Below are positions 1 to 8,334 of a DNA stretch of 43,783 nucleotides, one piece after another. How positions within the stretch are numbered: position 1 is the first letter of the stretch; every line of letters begins with the position of its first letter. The stretch lies in NCBI GenBank assembly GCA_035540375.1, contig DATLGO010000079.1, positions 1 through 43,783 of the forward strand. Direction: 5' to 3'. Made by a program: the position numbers and the translations under genes. The notes below the pieces were generated by a model. It was not told the DNA's origin. It saw only the letters and a program-made list of their open reading frames with translations, and ran no database searches. Source of the DNA: Candidatus Thermoplasmatota archaeon. GTDB taxonomy: Archaea; Thermoplasmatota; SW-10-69-26; JACQPN01; JAJPHT01.

Positions 1-2
1 GG

Positions 3-509
3 GTGAGCACGCGGCCAATTCGCGCCCCTGAGTTGCGACCTTGTTCACCGGATCGGTATTTAGAGGGCGCGCGGACTTCGGGTTATGTGGATCACCCGGG
101 TTCGCCGCGCGGCGAGGAAGCGTGCCCCTTCTGCACGAATCTCGACAGCGTATTCGAGGTCGGCTCGATCCGCGCCATCTATGATCGCTTCCCAGTGAAT
201 CCGGGTCATCTCCTTCTCGTCACGCGTCGGCACGTCGCCACGTGGTGGGATCTCTCCACCAGCGAGGAGAAGGACTTGCTCGAAGCCATCCGGCGAGCGC
301 GCAACGTCCTGGGAGCGAAGTGGAATCCGGATGCCTACAACATCGGGCACAACGCGGGGCTGGCGGCCGGCCAGACCGTGCCGCATTTCCACGTCCACGT
401 GATCCCGCGTTATACAGGGGACGTCCCGGACCCTCGAGGCGGGGTGCGGCACGTCATCCCAGCGAAAGGGAATTACCTCACGAGTCACCCAGAACGCGAC
501 CGAACGTAG
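3..509 (+). CDS. HIT-family nucleotide hydrolase/transferase
   Basis: A 168-residue histidine-triad protein. HIT proteins hydrolyse or transfer nucleotide phosphoramidates and dinucleotides through the middle His of H-x-H-x-H. Seen: the triad HFHVH (H128, H130, H132), a CPFC pair (C41, C44) of the kind that binds structural zinc in HIT proteins, and an NxGxxAGQTxPHxH approach typical of Fhit/HinT-like members. It starts with GTG only two bases into the window, so an upstream start cannot be excluded. The gene ends inside the 3' end of the convergent HNH gene (25-bp tail overlap). The substrate cannot be read from sequence. HIT genes are widespread housekeeping genes but also occur beside nucleases and helicases in defence-rich regions, so the HNH neighbour is suggestive only. 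Confidence 0.88.
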   Translation: MSTRPIRAPELRPCSPDRYLEGARTSGYVDHPGSPRGEEACPFCTNLDSVFEVGSIRAIYDRFPVNPGHLLLVTRRHVATWWDLSTSEEKDLLEAIRRARNVLGAKWNPDAYNIGHNAGLAAGQTVPHFHVHVIPRYTGDVPDPRGGVRHVIPAKGNYLTSHPERDRT

Positions 510-1486
510 GCAGCGTACTCCTGGAGCATCGTCATCGAGTCATCACGCCCGCCTGTCCAGATGCGTGGGCTCATCTTCAGACAGCGCGCGTAGGCTGCGA
601 GCATCGTCTTCGATCGCCTTTCTCCGGTATTGCCGAGCGCGTCGATGAGGCTGTTGCGGAGCGGATTCATGCTCCGAATCAGCGCCTCGTTCCGCGAGAC
701 CAATCGATCGATCATCGGCCGCGTCGGCAGTTGGTCGCTCTTGTTCCCGTTGCAGACGTCGTCGGCGAGCACGAGGTTCCAAAGCTCGTTGTGCCCCACG
801 AGGGCGTGCGGCAGGACGTGGTCGACGTGGATGCGATCGAGTTCGCCGCCGCAGTAGAAGCATCGATCACGCTGGTAGGGACTCAGCGCCGGAATGAGGT
901 GCGTGAGCGATACACGCCCCTGGCGAGTCTCGATGCTTCCCAAGAGCTCGTTCGCGGTCACGGCCTCCGGGTTCGCCGCGGTGAAGGCGTGTTCCAGCAG
1001 GTCCCAACGACTCAGCGCTTCCCGCCGCAGCATCTCGGCCTCCCCATCCACGAGACCCAGGAGACGAGGCGTAAGCAACAGCACGTTGCCGTCCTCCGGG
1101 TCCTCGAAGAAGCGGGGCGCTTGGACGCCACGGTCCAGGTTGTGGAACTTCTGAAGGACCATGTTCCTTAGCGCCTCTTCGCGCACGAGGTCGAGGCTCG
1201 CGTTGGCATCCTGCTGGAGGATGTTGCGCTCGACCACGGTCCACCGGCCCGCGATCGGCTGCTGGGGGCGGCCGCGGGCGACCCGGTCGCGATAGGCGTC
1301 CCGGAATCCGGCGGCGAGATCCGAAAGCGGGATCCGGTCGAGCCCCGCGTTCGCATGCCGCAGGAGCTCCGACGCGAGCGCGAGCTTGTAGGTCGAGGAA
1401 TTCCGCCCGAGCTGGACGATCCATTGCCATGCGACCTTGTCCGGCTCCCTGTTCGCCAACGGGGTTTGACTTGTGCGGTAGGTCAT
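485..1486 (-). CDS. HNH endonuclease domain protein
   Basis: A 333-residue protein with a C-terminal-half HNH (His-Me finger) nuclease fold. Seen in order: zinc pair CFYCGG (C209, C212), the catalytic D-H of HVDHVLP (D222, H223), and N237 with the CNGNKSD segment (C245, N248) closing the second zinc pair and the third catalytic position. This is the layout of stand-alone HNH proteins that cleave DNA with a divalent metal. The N-terminal ~200 residues are helical with no motif I recognise and may form a target-recognition or partner domain. ATG start. It overlaps the HIT gene by 25 bp tail to tail and is divergent from the Nudix-MBL gene. G+C falls towards its 3' end, unlike the rest of the chromosome, so transfer is possible. 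Whether it belongs to restriction, mobile-element or repair functions is undetermined. Confidence 0.82.
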   Translation of the reverse strand: MTYRTSQTPLANREPDKVAWQWIVQLGRNSSTYKLALASELLRHANAGLDRIPLSDLAAGFRDAYRDRVARGRPQQPIAGRWTVVERNILQQDANASLDLVREEALRNMVLQKFHNLDRGVQAPRFFEDPEDGNVLLLTPRLLGLVDGEAEMLRREALSRWDLLEHAFTAANPEAVTANELLGSIETRQGRVSLTHLIPALSPYQRDRCFYCGGELDRIHVDHVLPHALVGHNELWNLVLADDVCNGNKSDQLPTRPMIDRLVSRNEALIRSMNPLRNSLIDALGNTGERRSKTMLAAYARCLKMSPRIWTGGRDDSMTMLQEYAAYVRSRSG

Positions 1487-1533
1487 CTACTCTTTCGTCG
1501 CCGTCAGCGCAACAGGCGAGGCCGGCCGCGACC

Positions 1534-1542
1534 CACAAATAC
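1534..1542 (+). promoter_or_regulatory. TATA-like box, Nudix-MBL gene
   Basis: An AT-rich CACAAATAC stretch in otherwise GC-rich DNA is centred about 27 nt before the GTG at 1564. This is the spacing of an archaeal TATA box to a leaderless start, and it is the main reason for choosing that GTG over the upstream ATG at 1429. Confidence 0.6.
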
Positions 1543-1563
1543 CCCGGCCCCCTTGGAACGGCC

Positions 1564-3000
1564 GTGCCCCGCCTCCGCCGCGCGTCCGCGGTCGTCCTCG
1601 CGCGCCGCGACCCGCTCGAAGTGTACCTCGTGCGACGGTCCCCCGAGCAGAAGTTCTTCCCCGACTACTGGGCGTTCCCGGGCGGGACCCTCGACGAGGG
1701 GGAGGACTTCGCCCAGGCCGCGCTGCGGGAGATGGTCGAGGAGACGGGCGTCTGGCTCGCGTCCTCCGTGCCGGCCGCGCTGGACCGGGAGAAGGCGCGC
1801 GGCGCGCTGTTGGCGGGCGACGCGGAGGGGTTCGCGGCGATGCTCGCGGGCGCGGGGGGCTCGCTCGCGGCCGGGCGGCTCGTGCCGGCCGCGCGGCTCG
1901 TGACGCCCGAGTTCTCGCCGGCGCGCTACGACACGCAGTTCTACGCCGCTTGGCTCCCGCCGGGCGAGATGCCCTCTATCGTGCCGGGGGAGCTCGTGGA
2001 CGGCGCGTGGTTCGCGCCCGCCGAGGCGCTCGCGCGGTGGGCTCGGCACGAGATGCTGATCGCGCCGCCCGCCATCGCCATCCTGACCGCGCTCGCGGAG
2101 CACGGGCTCGAGGAAGCGGCCGCTCGGATGCGGGCCGAGGACGGGAAGCCGCACCACGAGCGCTTCCGCGTGTGGTTCCACCCGGGGATTCATGTGCTGC
2201 CGCTGCGGACGCCGACGTTGGCTCCCGCGACGACGACCAACTTCGTGTGCATCGGGCGCGAGCGGGTGCTGCTCGTCGACCCGGGATGCGGCGATCGCGA
2301 AGGGCTCGCGGTGCTCGAAGCGTACGTCCGCGGGATTCTTGACGAGGGGTCGGCCGTCGAAGGGATCGTGCTGACGCACCACCACCCGGACCACGTGGCC
2401 GGGGTACCGTTCCTGAAGGAGCGGTTCGGGTTCCCCGTGATGGCGCATGCGGAGACGGCGAAGCGCGTGTCCTTCCCGGTGGATCGACGGCTCGGGGATG
2501 GCGACATCCTCGAGTTGGGGCGCGACGAGAACGTGGGCAAGAACTGGCGCATTCGCGTGCTCCACACGGCGGGGCACACGAAGGGATCGATCTCGCTCCT
2601 GGACAACCGGTTCGGTGCCATGGTCGTCGGTGACCTCGCGTCTTCCGTGAGCACGATCGTGGTGGACCCGGCGGATGGCGGGGACATGGGGGCCTACATG
2701 AGGTCTCTTTCTCGTCTTGCCGACCTAAGTCCGTCGATCGTGATCCCGGGACATGGGCCTGCCGTGGCTGGGGCGCGGTTGCTGACGGGGACGCTCGAGC
2801 ACCGGCGCGGCCGGGAGGCGAAGGTCGTGGAGGCGCTCAAGGCCGGGGCGGCGACGGTGGAGGAGATGCTGCCGCTGGTGTACTCGGATGTGGATGCTTC
2901 CGTCTGGGGGTTGGCTGCGCGTTCGCTGGAGGCGCATCTGAGGAAGCTAGAGCATGAGGGGAGGGTGAGGGAGGGGCGTTCGCGATGGACCCTCGCGTGA
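1564..3000 (+). CDS. Nudix hydrolase-MBL hydrolase fusion
   Basis: A 478-residue two-domain hydrolase. Residues ~1-220 form a Nudix domain with a full Nudix box (residues 41-63: GTLDEGE...REMVEETGV), which cleaves nucleoside-diphosphate-X compounds. Residues ~225-430 form a metallo-beta-lactamase domain with the H-x-H-x-D-H signature (HHHPDH, about residues 271-276) and later metal-binding His (HTAGHTKG, PGHGP). The last ~60 residues resemble the winged-helix tail of LACTB2-type MBL proteins, which act on single-stranded RNA or related esters. The start was placed at GTG 1564 because upstream residues are low complexity, the Nudix fold begins there and a TATA-like box sits 27 nt upstream. Such fusions are known in bacteria. 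Sanitation of modified or CoA-linked nucleotides is possible; the substrate is unknown. Confidence 0.88.
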   Translation: MPRLRRASAVVLARRDPLEVYLVRRSPEQKFFPDYWAFPGGTLDEGEDFAQAALREMVEETGVWLASSVPAALDREKARGALLAGDAEGFAAMLAGAGGSLAAGRLVPAARLVTPEFSPARYDTQFYAAWLPPGEMPSIVPGELVDGAWFAPAEALARWARHEMLIAPPAIAILTALAEHGLEEAAARMRAEDGKPHHERFRVWFHPGIHVLPLRTPTLAPATTTNFVCIGRERVLLVDPGCGDREGLAVLEAYVRGILDEGSAVEGIVLTHHHPDHVAGVPFLKERFGFPVMAHAETAKRVSFPVDRRLGDGDILELGRDENVGKNWRIRVLHTAGHTKGSISLLDNRFGAMVVGDLASSVSTIVVDPADGGDMGAYMRSLSRLADLSPSIVIPGHGPAVAGARLLTGTLEHRRGREAKVVEALKAGAATVEEMLPLVYSDVDASVWGLAARSLEAHLRKLEHEGRVREGRSRWTLA

Positions 3001-3057
3001 CCTGTGTCGCTTCCACCGCCGGCACCGGATTGCGACGTCGTTCACCGGCCAGTCGAT

Positions 3058-5721
3058 TCAATCTTCCACACGGCGCACGCGCAATGGGCGAGAACCAGCC
3101 TTTTCGTCCCCTGCCATCGCATCCACAGTCTCCATCACCTTTGTCTGGCCATCAATCTCAAACTGAGGCTGGCCCTGGTATTCGGTCACGAGGAGATTGG
3201 TGAAGGCATATTTCCTCCCGGCCTCCACTGTCGCCGGAAAATTTGTGGCCCAGGACGCGAAACGCACACTCTCTCGGCCGTTGTTCAGTAGGCCCGTCTG
3301 ATGCATGCGTGTTTCAGCTTGTCGTGGAGTGAGTGAATAGATCCGATCCACACGAAGGGTGCCAGAAACTCGTTGGCCCGCTTCAAGCGAATCCGTCTTC
3401 ACGATCTGATCGGCCTCCACCCCTTCGATCTCATCGATGAACCGCGACCGGCGGCCGTCTCGGACGACCAGATGGAGGCGTTGCATGGCACGGGTGAGAG
3501 CGACGTAGAACAGGCGTCGCTCTTCGGCGAGCGGATCTTCACCGCCCAATCGTACCGGTGCCAGCACGTCCGGATCTTCGACTTGAGGCGGGAACCCGTA
3601 TAGGTCCTCACTCGCGTCGAGGACAATCACCACGGCCGCTTCCGTACCCTTCGATTTGTGCGCGCTCTGCAATCGAACTCCCTTTGGCCCGTCTACGGGA
3701 ACTCGTTGACGGCGGAGCATCGGTCGAAGGTGGTCGAACGGCCAATTCACACGGGAGATGAGCAGGATCTCGTGCGGGTCATCCACCCGTTTTAATTCCG
3801 CGACGACCAATTCGACCACTTTGGCGAGGAGCTCTTCCAGCGCAGCTGCGACAATGTGGATCGTGGCTTCGGCCTCTGACTTGTTTGCCGCGTGCAGCTT
3901 CTTCTTGATCTGCCGGGTATTGTGGGCGATGACTGATTTTCCGGCCTCGACGATTAATTCGGGTGAGCGGTAGTTGGTCGTGAGGAATGTCGTCGTCGCT
4001 GGCCCAAAGTGATTCTCGAAGTCGACGATATACCCAATGTCGCCTCCGGAGAATGCAAAAATCCCTTGATAATCATCTCCGACGGCGAAGAGCTTCGTGT
4101 TCTCATTCACAAGGGCTTGGATCAGACGCGCCTTGTCAGGAGACACGTCTTGGAATTCATCTACAAGGACTTGGTCAAATGTGAATAGCTCGCCGACCTT
4201 ATCTGATTCGAGAGCCTCGGCGGCCTCGTAGAGCATATCGCTGAAATCAATTGCATCGTCTTTCGAAAGGAGCCCTTCGTATCGACGCAAGATCTCTGTC
4301 GCGCATTCACCAAAGGCGATGACGCGAGGCGTGTGTCCGATCAGTCTAATGGGTACATCGGCGGAAGAGAGTTGCAGGGCTCGGGCGTTCGTCACGAAGG
4401 CCCCGAACATCTTTGCGAGGTCGGCGTCTATGCGTTTAAATTCACGAATCTGCTCAGAAAGGGTCTTCAGGTCAATCGGATTCCCGACGATTCCAGCGTC
4501 CTCGAGTTCCTCCTGAAGTGAATCTTCGAGGATTCCATCTTTCCGCTGGTGATCGTAAGTCTCGATGAGCCGGTACCCTTTTTCCTCGAAGACGCGTCGT
4601 GCCCAAACCATCTTTTCTCGGTATTGCTCAGTCGTCTGGTTGAACCAGGCGGGCACCTCCCCATCCTCGTCGATTCCCCAATGCTCGATGTAGGCATTGT
4701 GGTCTACGAGATAGAAGTCGGGCCTGTACGGGCCCTTCCCCTGTGTTCGTGGCGCCCAGCGTGCGATATCCTCATGCACATACCGGATACCGTTCAAGAA
4801 AAGGTGATCGGCAATGATCCGTTCTCCGAGGGACCGGACTCGTTCTCCGTTCAGCGTGCGGTAGAGTTGATCCGGTGGTTGGGAGGGGACGTCCTCACGA
4901 TGGGAACGGAAATAATTCGCCAGCACCCGAAGATAGAGCTTCTCGAAGTGCAGGTCCTTCCCGGATTTCGCATTCTCAATCGAGCGGCGAATGAGATCCT
5001 TGAGCTTCTCCTCGTCGATGACGGCTGGGACATAGCCTCGCGCCTCTGCTACAATCTGCCTCCCGAGCGCATGCAGAGTCGAAGCGTGCGTCCCATCGAT
5101 GCCTCTGGCCTTTAAGCGCTCCTGAATCTCGCCCGCTGCTTCGCGGGTGTAACTCACGGCGAGGATCCGACTGGGCTCGACCCGGGCGACTCGCTTCGTG
5201 AGGTACTCCATGCGCGCGATGAGCACACGAGTTTTTCCTGCACCGGCGCCCGCGATGACGAGGTTGCGCTCGTCGTCGCGCAGGACGGCTTCGACCTGCT
5301 CGTCATTCAGTCCATGATCGATCCTCAGGAGCGCCTCGTGCCGCTTGAGTTCGATCTGAATGTGTTCCGTGTTGAATTCAGAGAGTCGCTTGCGAAGTAT
5401 TACCTCGTGAGCGGTTGCCGCCTCAAGGCGTCCGCGCAAGTCCGCGGGGAGTCGACGCGGAATTCGCGTTGATGCGGATGATAGGTCCTTCCGAGCGGCA
5501 TCCAGCTGGCTTGCCAGCTCTTTCTCCAACCGCTGGGTCATGTAGCGTGATGCTTCGCGAGTTTTTTTAATCGTAGCTGAGACCGATGAGAGAGTTATCT
5601 CGGCTCGAGGCACAGCCGCTGCGATTTCTTCGATTCTACGGCGTTCAACCAATCGAAACAAGGCATAGATTGCGAGAATGGTCGCGACGATGATTGCGAC
5701 TTCGAGGGCGCCAAGGGTCAA
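3058..5721 (-). CDS. Membrane-anchored UvrD/HelD-like helicase
   Basis: An 887-residue superfamily 1A helicase. Seen: an N-terminal hydrophobic segment (residues ~5-24, LEVAIIVATILAIYALFRLV) followed by basic residues and a coiled-coil-like stretch (~30-130). Motifs follow: Walker A AGAGAGKT (~158-164), Walker B DEFQD (~521-525), motif III GDDYQGIFAFSG (~548-559), motif IV NYRS (~583) and motif VI YVALTRAMQRL. Between the core halves (~295-350) is an insert with GERIIA...RPDFYL...YIEHWG, the PD-(D/E)XK-like pattern also present in helicase IV (HelD) relatives; whether the nuclease is active is unclear because the usual Lys is not evident. The start is TTG (plus-strand caa at 5719-5721), the only in-frame start that retains the membrane segment. 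It lies 88 bp downstream of the second helicase on the same strand. A DNA repair or anti-mobile-element role is inferred. Confidence 0.87.
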   Translation of the reverse strand: MTLGALEVAIIVATILAIYALFRLVERRRIEEIAAAVPRAEITLSSVSATIKKTREASRYMTQRLEKELASQLDAARKDLSSASTRIPRRLPADLRGRLEAATAHEVILRKRLSEFNTEHIQIELKRHEALLRIDHGLNDEQVEAVLRDDERNLVIAGAGAGKTRVLIARMEYLTKRVARVEPSRILAVSYTREAAGEIQERLKARGIDGTHASTLHALGRQIVAEARGYVPAVIDEEKLKDLIRRSIENAKSGKDLHFEKLYLRVLANYFRSHREDVPSQPPDQLYRTLNGERVRSLGERIIADHLFLNGIRYVHEDIARWAPRTQGKGPYRPDFYLVDHNAYIEHWGIDEDGEVPAWFNQTTEQYREKMVWARRVFEEKGYRLIETYDHQRKDGILEDSLQEELEDAGIVGNPIDLKTLSEQIREFKRIDADLAKMFGAFVTNARALQLSSADVPIRLIGHTPRVIAFGECATEILRRYEGLLSKDDAIDFSDMLYEAAEALESDKVGELFTFDQVLVDEFQDVSPDKARLIQALVNENTKLFAVGDDYQGIFAFSGGDIGYIVDFENHFGPATTTFLTTNYRSPELIVEAGKSVIAHNTRQIKKKLHAANKSEAEATIHIVAAALEELLAKVVELVVAELKRVDDPHEILLISRVNWPFDHLRPMLRRQRVPVDGPKGVRLQSAHKSKGTEAAVVIVLDASEDLYGFPPQVEDPDVLAPVRLGGEDPLAEERRLFYVALTRAMQRLHLVVRDGRRSRFIDEIEGVEADQIVKTDSLEAGQRVSGTLRVDRIYSLTPRQAETRMHQTGLLNNGRESVRFASWATNFPATVEAGRKYAFTNLLVTEYQGQPQFEIDGQTKVMETVDAMAGDEKAGSRPLRVRRVED

Positions 5722-5729
5722 TTTGCGTC

Positions 5730-5745
5730 ACCTTCAGGCGAAGGT
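5730..5745. promoter_or_regulatory. Inverted repeat between the two helicase genes
   Basis: A perfect 6-bp inverted repeat with a 4-nt spacer (ACCTTC-AGGC-GAAGGT) lies a few bases upstream of the UvrD-like gene, in the 88-bp spacer. It could be a weak hairpin in the shared transcript or a small operator. The repeat is seen; its function is unknown. Confidence 0.35.
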
Positions 5746-5809
5746 CGAACAGAATCTCGTATCCACTGGAGTCCGTCGCAGGATTGGCTAGACCTCCGCG
5801 AAGGTGCTG

Positions 5810-8110
5810 TCATAGGCCGACCTCGTGAAGCTGCTTTTGAATTCTAGCAACCTCGACGGTCAAGCCAGGGCTCATCGATGGTTCGCGCTTGAGCGCAGCG
5901 TCAAGCCCGTTCTTCTTGGCCATGAGGATTAGGCGGCGTCGTGTTGGGTCCTGGGAGGCTTCGAACACTTGCTTGATGCTGAGGATGGCGTTTTTCACGT
6001 CTCGATTCTCATCCTCGGGGGCCGTCGGTCTTTTGAGGAGCTCATCGTACAGTGCCGACACGTTCGTTCCCGGAGCGACTTGTGTCACAATCTGCCAAAG
6101 CTTCTGATGGCAAGTGTTCTTGTCGTGGCGTTTTTCGAAAGCCGATGCCAACATTCGGGCATGTTCGGCCGTGAATGTAAGCCGGTCGATGAGATCTGAC
6201 AGGCTCGTCAGACGGGTCAGAGGCGCGGCATCCCCAGTTCGGATGGCGACGTCCGCTTCGTTAACCCATGTAGGATCAAGCGAAATCATCGCCTCGATCT
6301 TTTGAATCCGTGGCCACTTCTGCAGTGACCAATAGGATGGATTGTTAGCCGGGCCCGTTGCGAAGGATTTCGACCCTATGATGATTGTGAGATGACGCGC
6401 ACGGGTCAGACTGACATTGAGGCGATTTGGGCTATCGTGACTTTTCTGCGGCTCGGTCGTGGTGAAGTCGTAGATAATGACGTCCTTCTCGCGACCCTGG
6501 AACGCATCAACGGTGCTGGATTCGATGCGGTACCCTCCTTCCAGGTGTCGGTGTGCGAGTCGGCGGAACACAGCGGTCTGGAGCCGATAGGGGGCGATGT
6601 AACCTAATTGATTTAATTCAAGTCCTTGAGGGCACAAATCTCGAACGATATGCAGCGCGAGAGCGACATGGCGCGCGTTGCCATACGAAGCAGAAGCAGC
6701 ACCCGGAAGCCAGCGGGGAAGGTGCTGATTCCTTTCCAGTTTCGTAGTATCGATCCATGCAACCGTCTGCTCCAATTGAACGCCGAAAAGCTTCGCATCG
6801 ACGGTGCCTTCGGTATCGTGGTCGACAAGGCGGTCCTGATAGAGTACGTGATTCGACCACGCCATGATTCCTGGAAGGCTTCTGTATTGAACTCGCAGAG
6901 TGACGACGAGGTCGGGCCTTTTCAGCGCAATCTGTTCGAAAGAACTGCGTGAGAAGCCCGGCCGCGAGGCGTAGGTCGGATCCTTGATGATGGGGGGGAG
7001 TTGCATATGGTCCCCGACAAGAATCAGTTTGTGCCCGGCAGCCCGGGCGATGAGGGTCGACGGAAGGAGGTTCATGCTTGCCTCGTCGACGATGACGAAA
7101 TCGAATGGAGTGTACTCACCTGCGGTCAGGTGCTTCATTCGGCCCGCGAGGCTCGAGAGCGTCATGCCGACAAGGGGGTGCTCAGCAAGAATCGCATCGA
7201 GGGGCCCTTCCCCTTCCGTCCTTTCCAATTCTTCGCGAGAGCGATAGTAGGGCTCCATGGCGTCGCTGATCTTGGCAGCCGTTCCAAGTCGCACCAGTTC
7301 GTCCTTGAGGTGCGGTGCAAGTCCGATTGCGCGCTCGAGCGCGTTATCGATGGCCACGTGAGTGTGCGCCGTTACGAGGACCGTTTGATTCGATTCTCTC
7401 AGGAGGCGGATCAAGTGGGCAATCACGGTCGTCTTGCCTGTTCCTGGAGGTCCTTGAATGAGCGCGACTCCCTGTTGTGCAACGCGGCGAGCATGGCAGA
7501 CGGCACGGACCTGTTCCTCGTTCAAGTCGTCTAAGCCATGAACCTCATCGACCTCCGGAGGGGTGATCGACAGCAAGTCGGTAGGGTCGAGGAAGCCATC
7601 TGCATCACTTGTATGCGTGCAGACGGCCTCGAAGGCCTGAAGGAGTGTTCGGGCCAGGTCAAGGCTCTTAACTCTTCGAACCTCTAACTCGGTTGCCTCA
7701 ATAATGTTCTCGGGAAACAATTCCGTTGACAGGGTGAGGCGACTCCCCGAGAAGGCGGTCACAAACCCCAGCTTAATGATCGATCCAAACTTGATCTCGC
7801 AGTTCTCTCCAATGTCGATGTTGAAATACTGATTCGATTGAACCTCGAGTTCAAGCCGCGCCTTGATCCGAGTCTCTCTCGCGTAGTCCAGCGCGCGGAC
7901 TTTGAACCATCGTATTTTCTTGTCTTCGGCAGCGGCCGCTTCAATTTCCTTCGTCAGGTAATCGCGATATACCTCAATGGGCGGAATTTGCAAGGGCAGC
8001 CCTGTGAGCAGCTGGGCGTCGCCACAGACCCTACAGATCGCCATTTGTCGACCGTCCGCAAGCAAGGACATGCGGGACGGTCGCGTGCAGCATGACTGGA
8101 GTGCGCTCAT
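5810..8110 (-). CDS. Upf1/DNA2-like SF1B helicase with N-terminal Cys cluster
   Basis: A 766-residue superfamily 1B helicase. Seen from the chosen start: an N-terminal Cys cluster (CC at 7-8 and CRVC at 26-29) that could bind zinc, a beta-rich region (~40-180), then Walker A GPPGTGKTT (~220-228), motif Ic-like TAHTHVAIDNAL, Walker B VDEAS (~341-345), motif III GDHMQLPP (~366-373), QYRS (motif IV), VDAFQGRE (motif V) and NVSLTRAR (motif VI). The C-terminal ~150 residues are helical and unassigned. ATG 8110 was chosen; a GTG at 8143 would add 11 residues. Family members unwind DNA or RNA 5'-3' and occur in nucleic-acid surveillance and in several antiphage systems. It is the promoter-proximal gene of the helicase pair, and its composition is unlike the chromosome. 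No gene symbol is justified. Confidence 0.86.
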   Translation of the reverse strand: MSALQSCCTRPSRMSLLADGRQMAICRVCGDAQLLTGLPLQIPPIEVYRDYLTKEIEAAAAEDKKIRWFKVRALDYARETRIKARLELEVQSNQYFNIDIGENCEIKFGSIIKLGFVTAFSGSRLTLSTELFPENIIEATELEVRRVKSLDLARTLLQAFEAVCTHTSDADGFLDPTDLLSITPPEVDEVHGLDDLNEEQVRAVCHARRVAQQGVALIQGPPGTGKTTVIAHLIRLLRESNQTVLVTAHTHVAIDNALERAIGLAPHLKDELVRLGTAAKISDAMEPYYRSREELERTEGEGPLDAILAEHPLVGMTLSSLAGRMKHLTAGEYTPFDFVIVDEASMNLLPSTLIARAAGHKLILVGDHMQLPPIIKDPTYASRPGFSRSSFEQIALKRPDLVVTLRVQYRSLPGIMAWSNHVLYQDRLVDHDTEGTVDAKLFGVQLEQTVAWIDTTKLERNQHLPRWLPGAASASYGNARHVALALHIVRDLCPQGLELNQLGYIAPYRLQTAVFRRLAHRHLEGGYRIESSTVDAFQGREKDVIIYDFTTTEPQKSHDSPNRLNVSLTRARHLTIIIGSKSFATGPANNPSYWSLQKWPRIQKIEAMISLDPTWVNEADVAIRTGDAAPLTRLTSLSDLIDRLTFTAEHARMLASAFEKRHDKNTCHQKLWQIVTQVAPGTNVSALYDELLKRPTAPEDENRDVKNAILSIKQVFEASQDPTRRRLILMAKKNGLDAALKREPSMSPGLTVEVARIQKQLHEVGL

Positions 8111-8143
8111 GAGGAGCCCCCTGAAGCACCCGGGGCTATCCAC

Positions 8144-8334
8144 GCACAGAATCGCCTCGAGAGGTCATGTTGAGTGACGGTCCCGATGCACGAGGTAAGC
8201 GCCGAGTATGCCGTGAGAAACTTGGATGGATATAGATTTGATGTTGATTTACGAGGCTAATTTATTTCGTGCCCCGGCCCTGGGAATCACGAGTCTATTG
8301 GAGGGCGGGCCTGACCCCCCGTCCCCCACCCGCG
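8144..8334. other. Intergenic, AT-rich right edge of islet
   Basis: No gene is seen. Positions 8222-8270 are the most AT-rich stretch in the window and would suit promoter elements for the minus-strand helicases or an insertion junction. A C-rich run near 8310-8330 marks the return to chromosome-like composition. No terminal inverted repeat is recognised. Confidence 0.45.

Larger units (their letters stand above)
3001..8334. other. Low-G+C islet carrying two SF1 helicases
   Basis: Between the Nudix-MBL gene and the DUF99 relic the base composition changes abruptly: codons end in A/T far more often than in the flanks, and AT-rich patches (for example 8222-8270) appear. The islet contains only two long minus-strand genes and their spacer. 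No integrase, transposase, tRNA or obvious terminal repeat is seen, so the transfer mechanism is not visible. The right border abuts a decayed gene copy, as often happens at insertion-prone sites. The composition shift is seen directly; horizontal acquisition is inferred. Confidence 0.7.

Noticed and set aside
3001-8334. Calling the helicase islet a complete mobile element
   Set aside because: No integrase, transposase, terminal repeats or target-site duplication is visible; only base composition and the pseudogene border support transfer.
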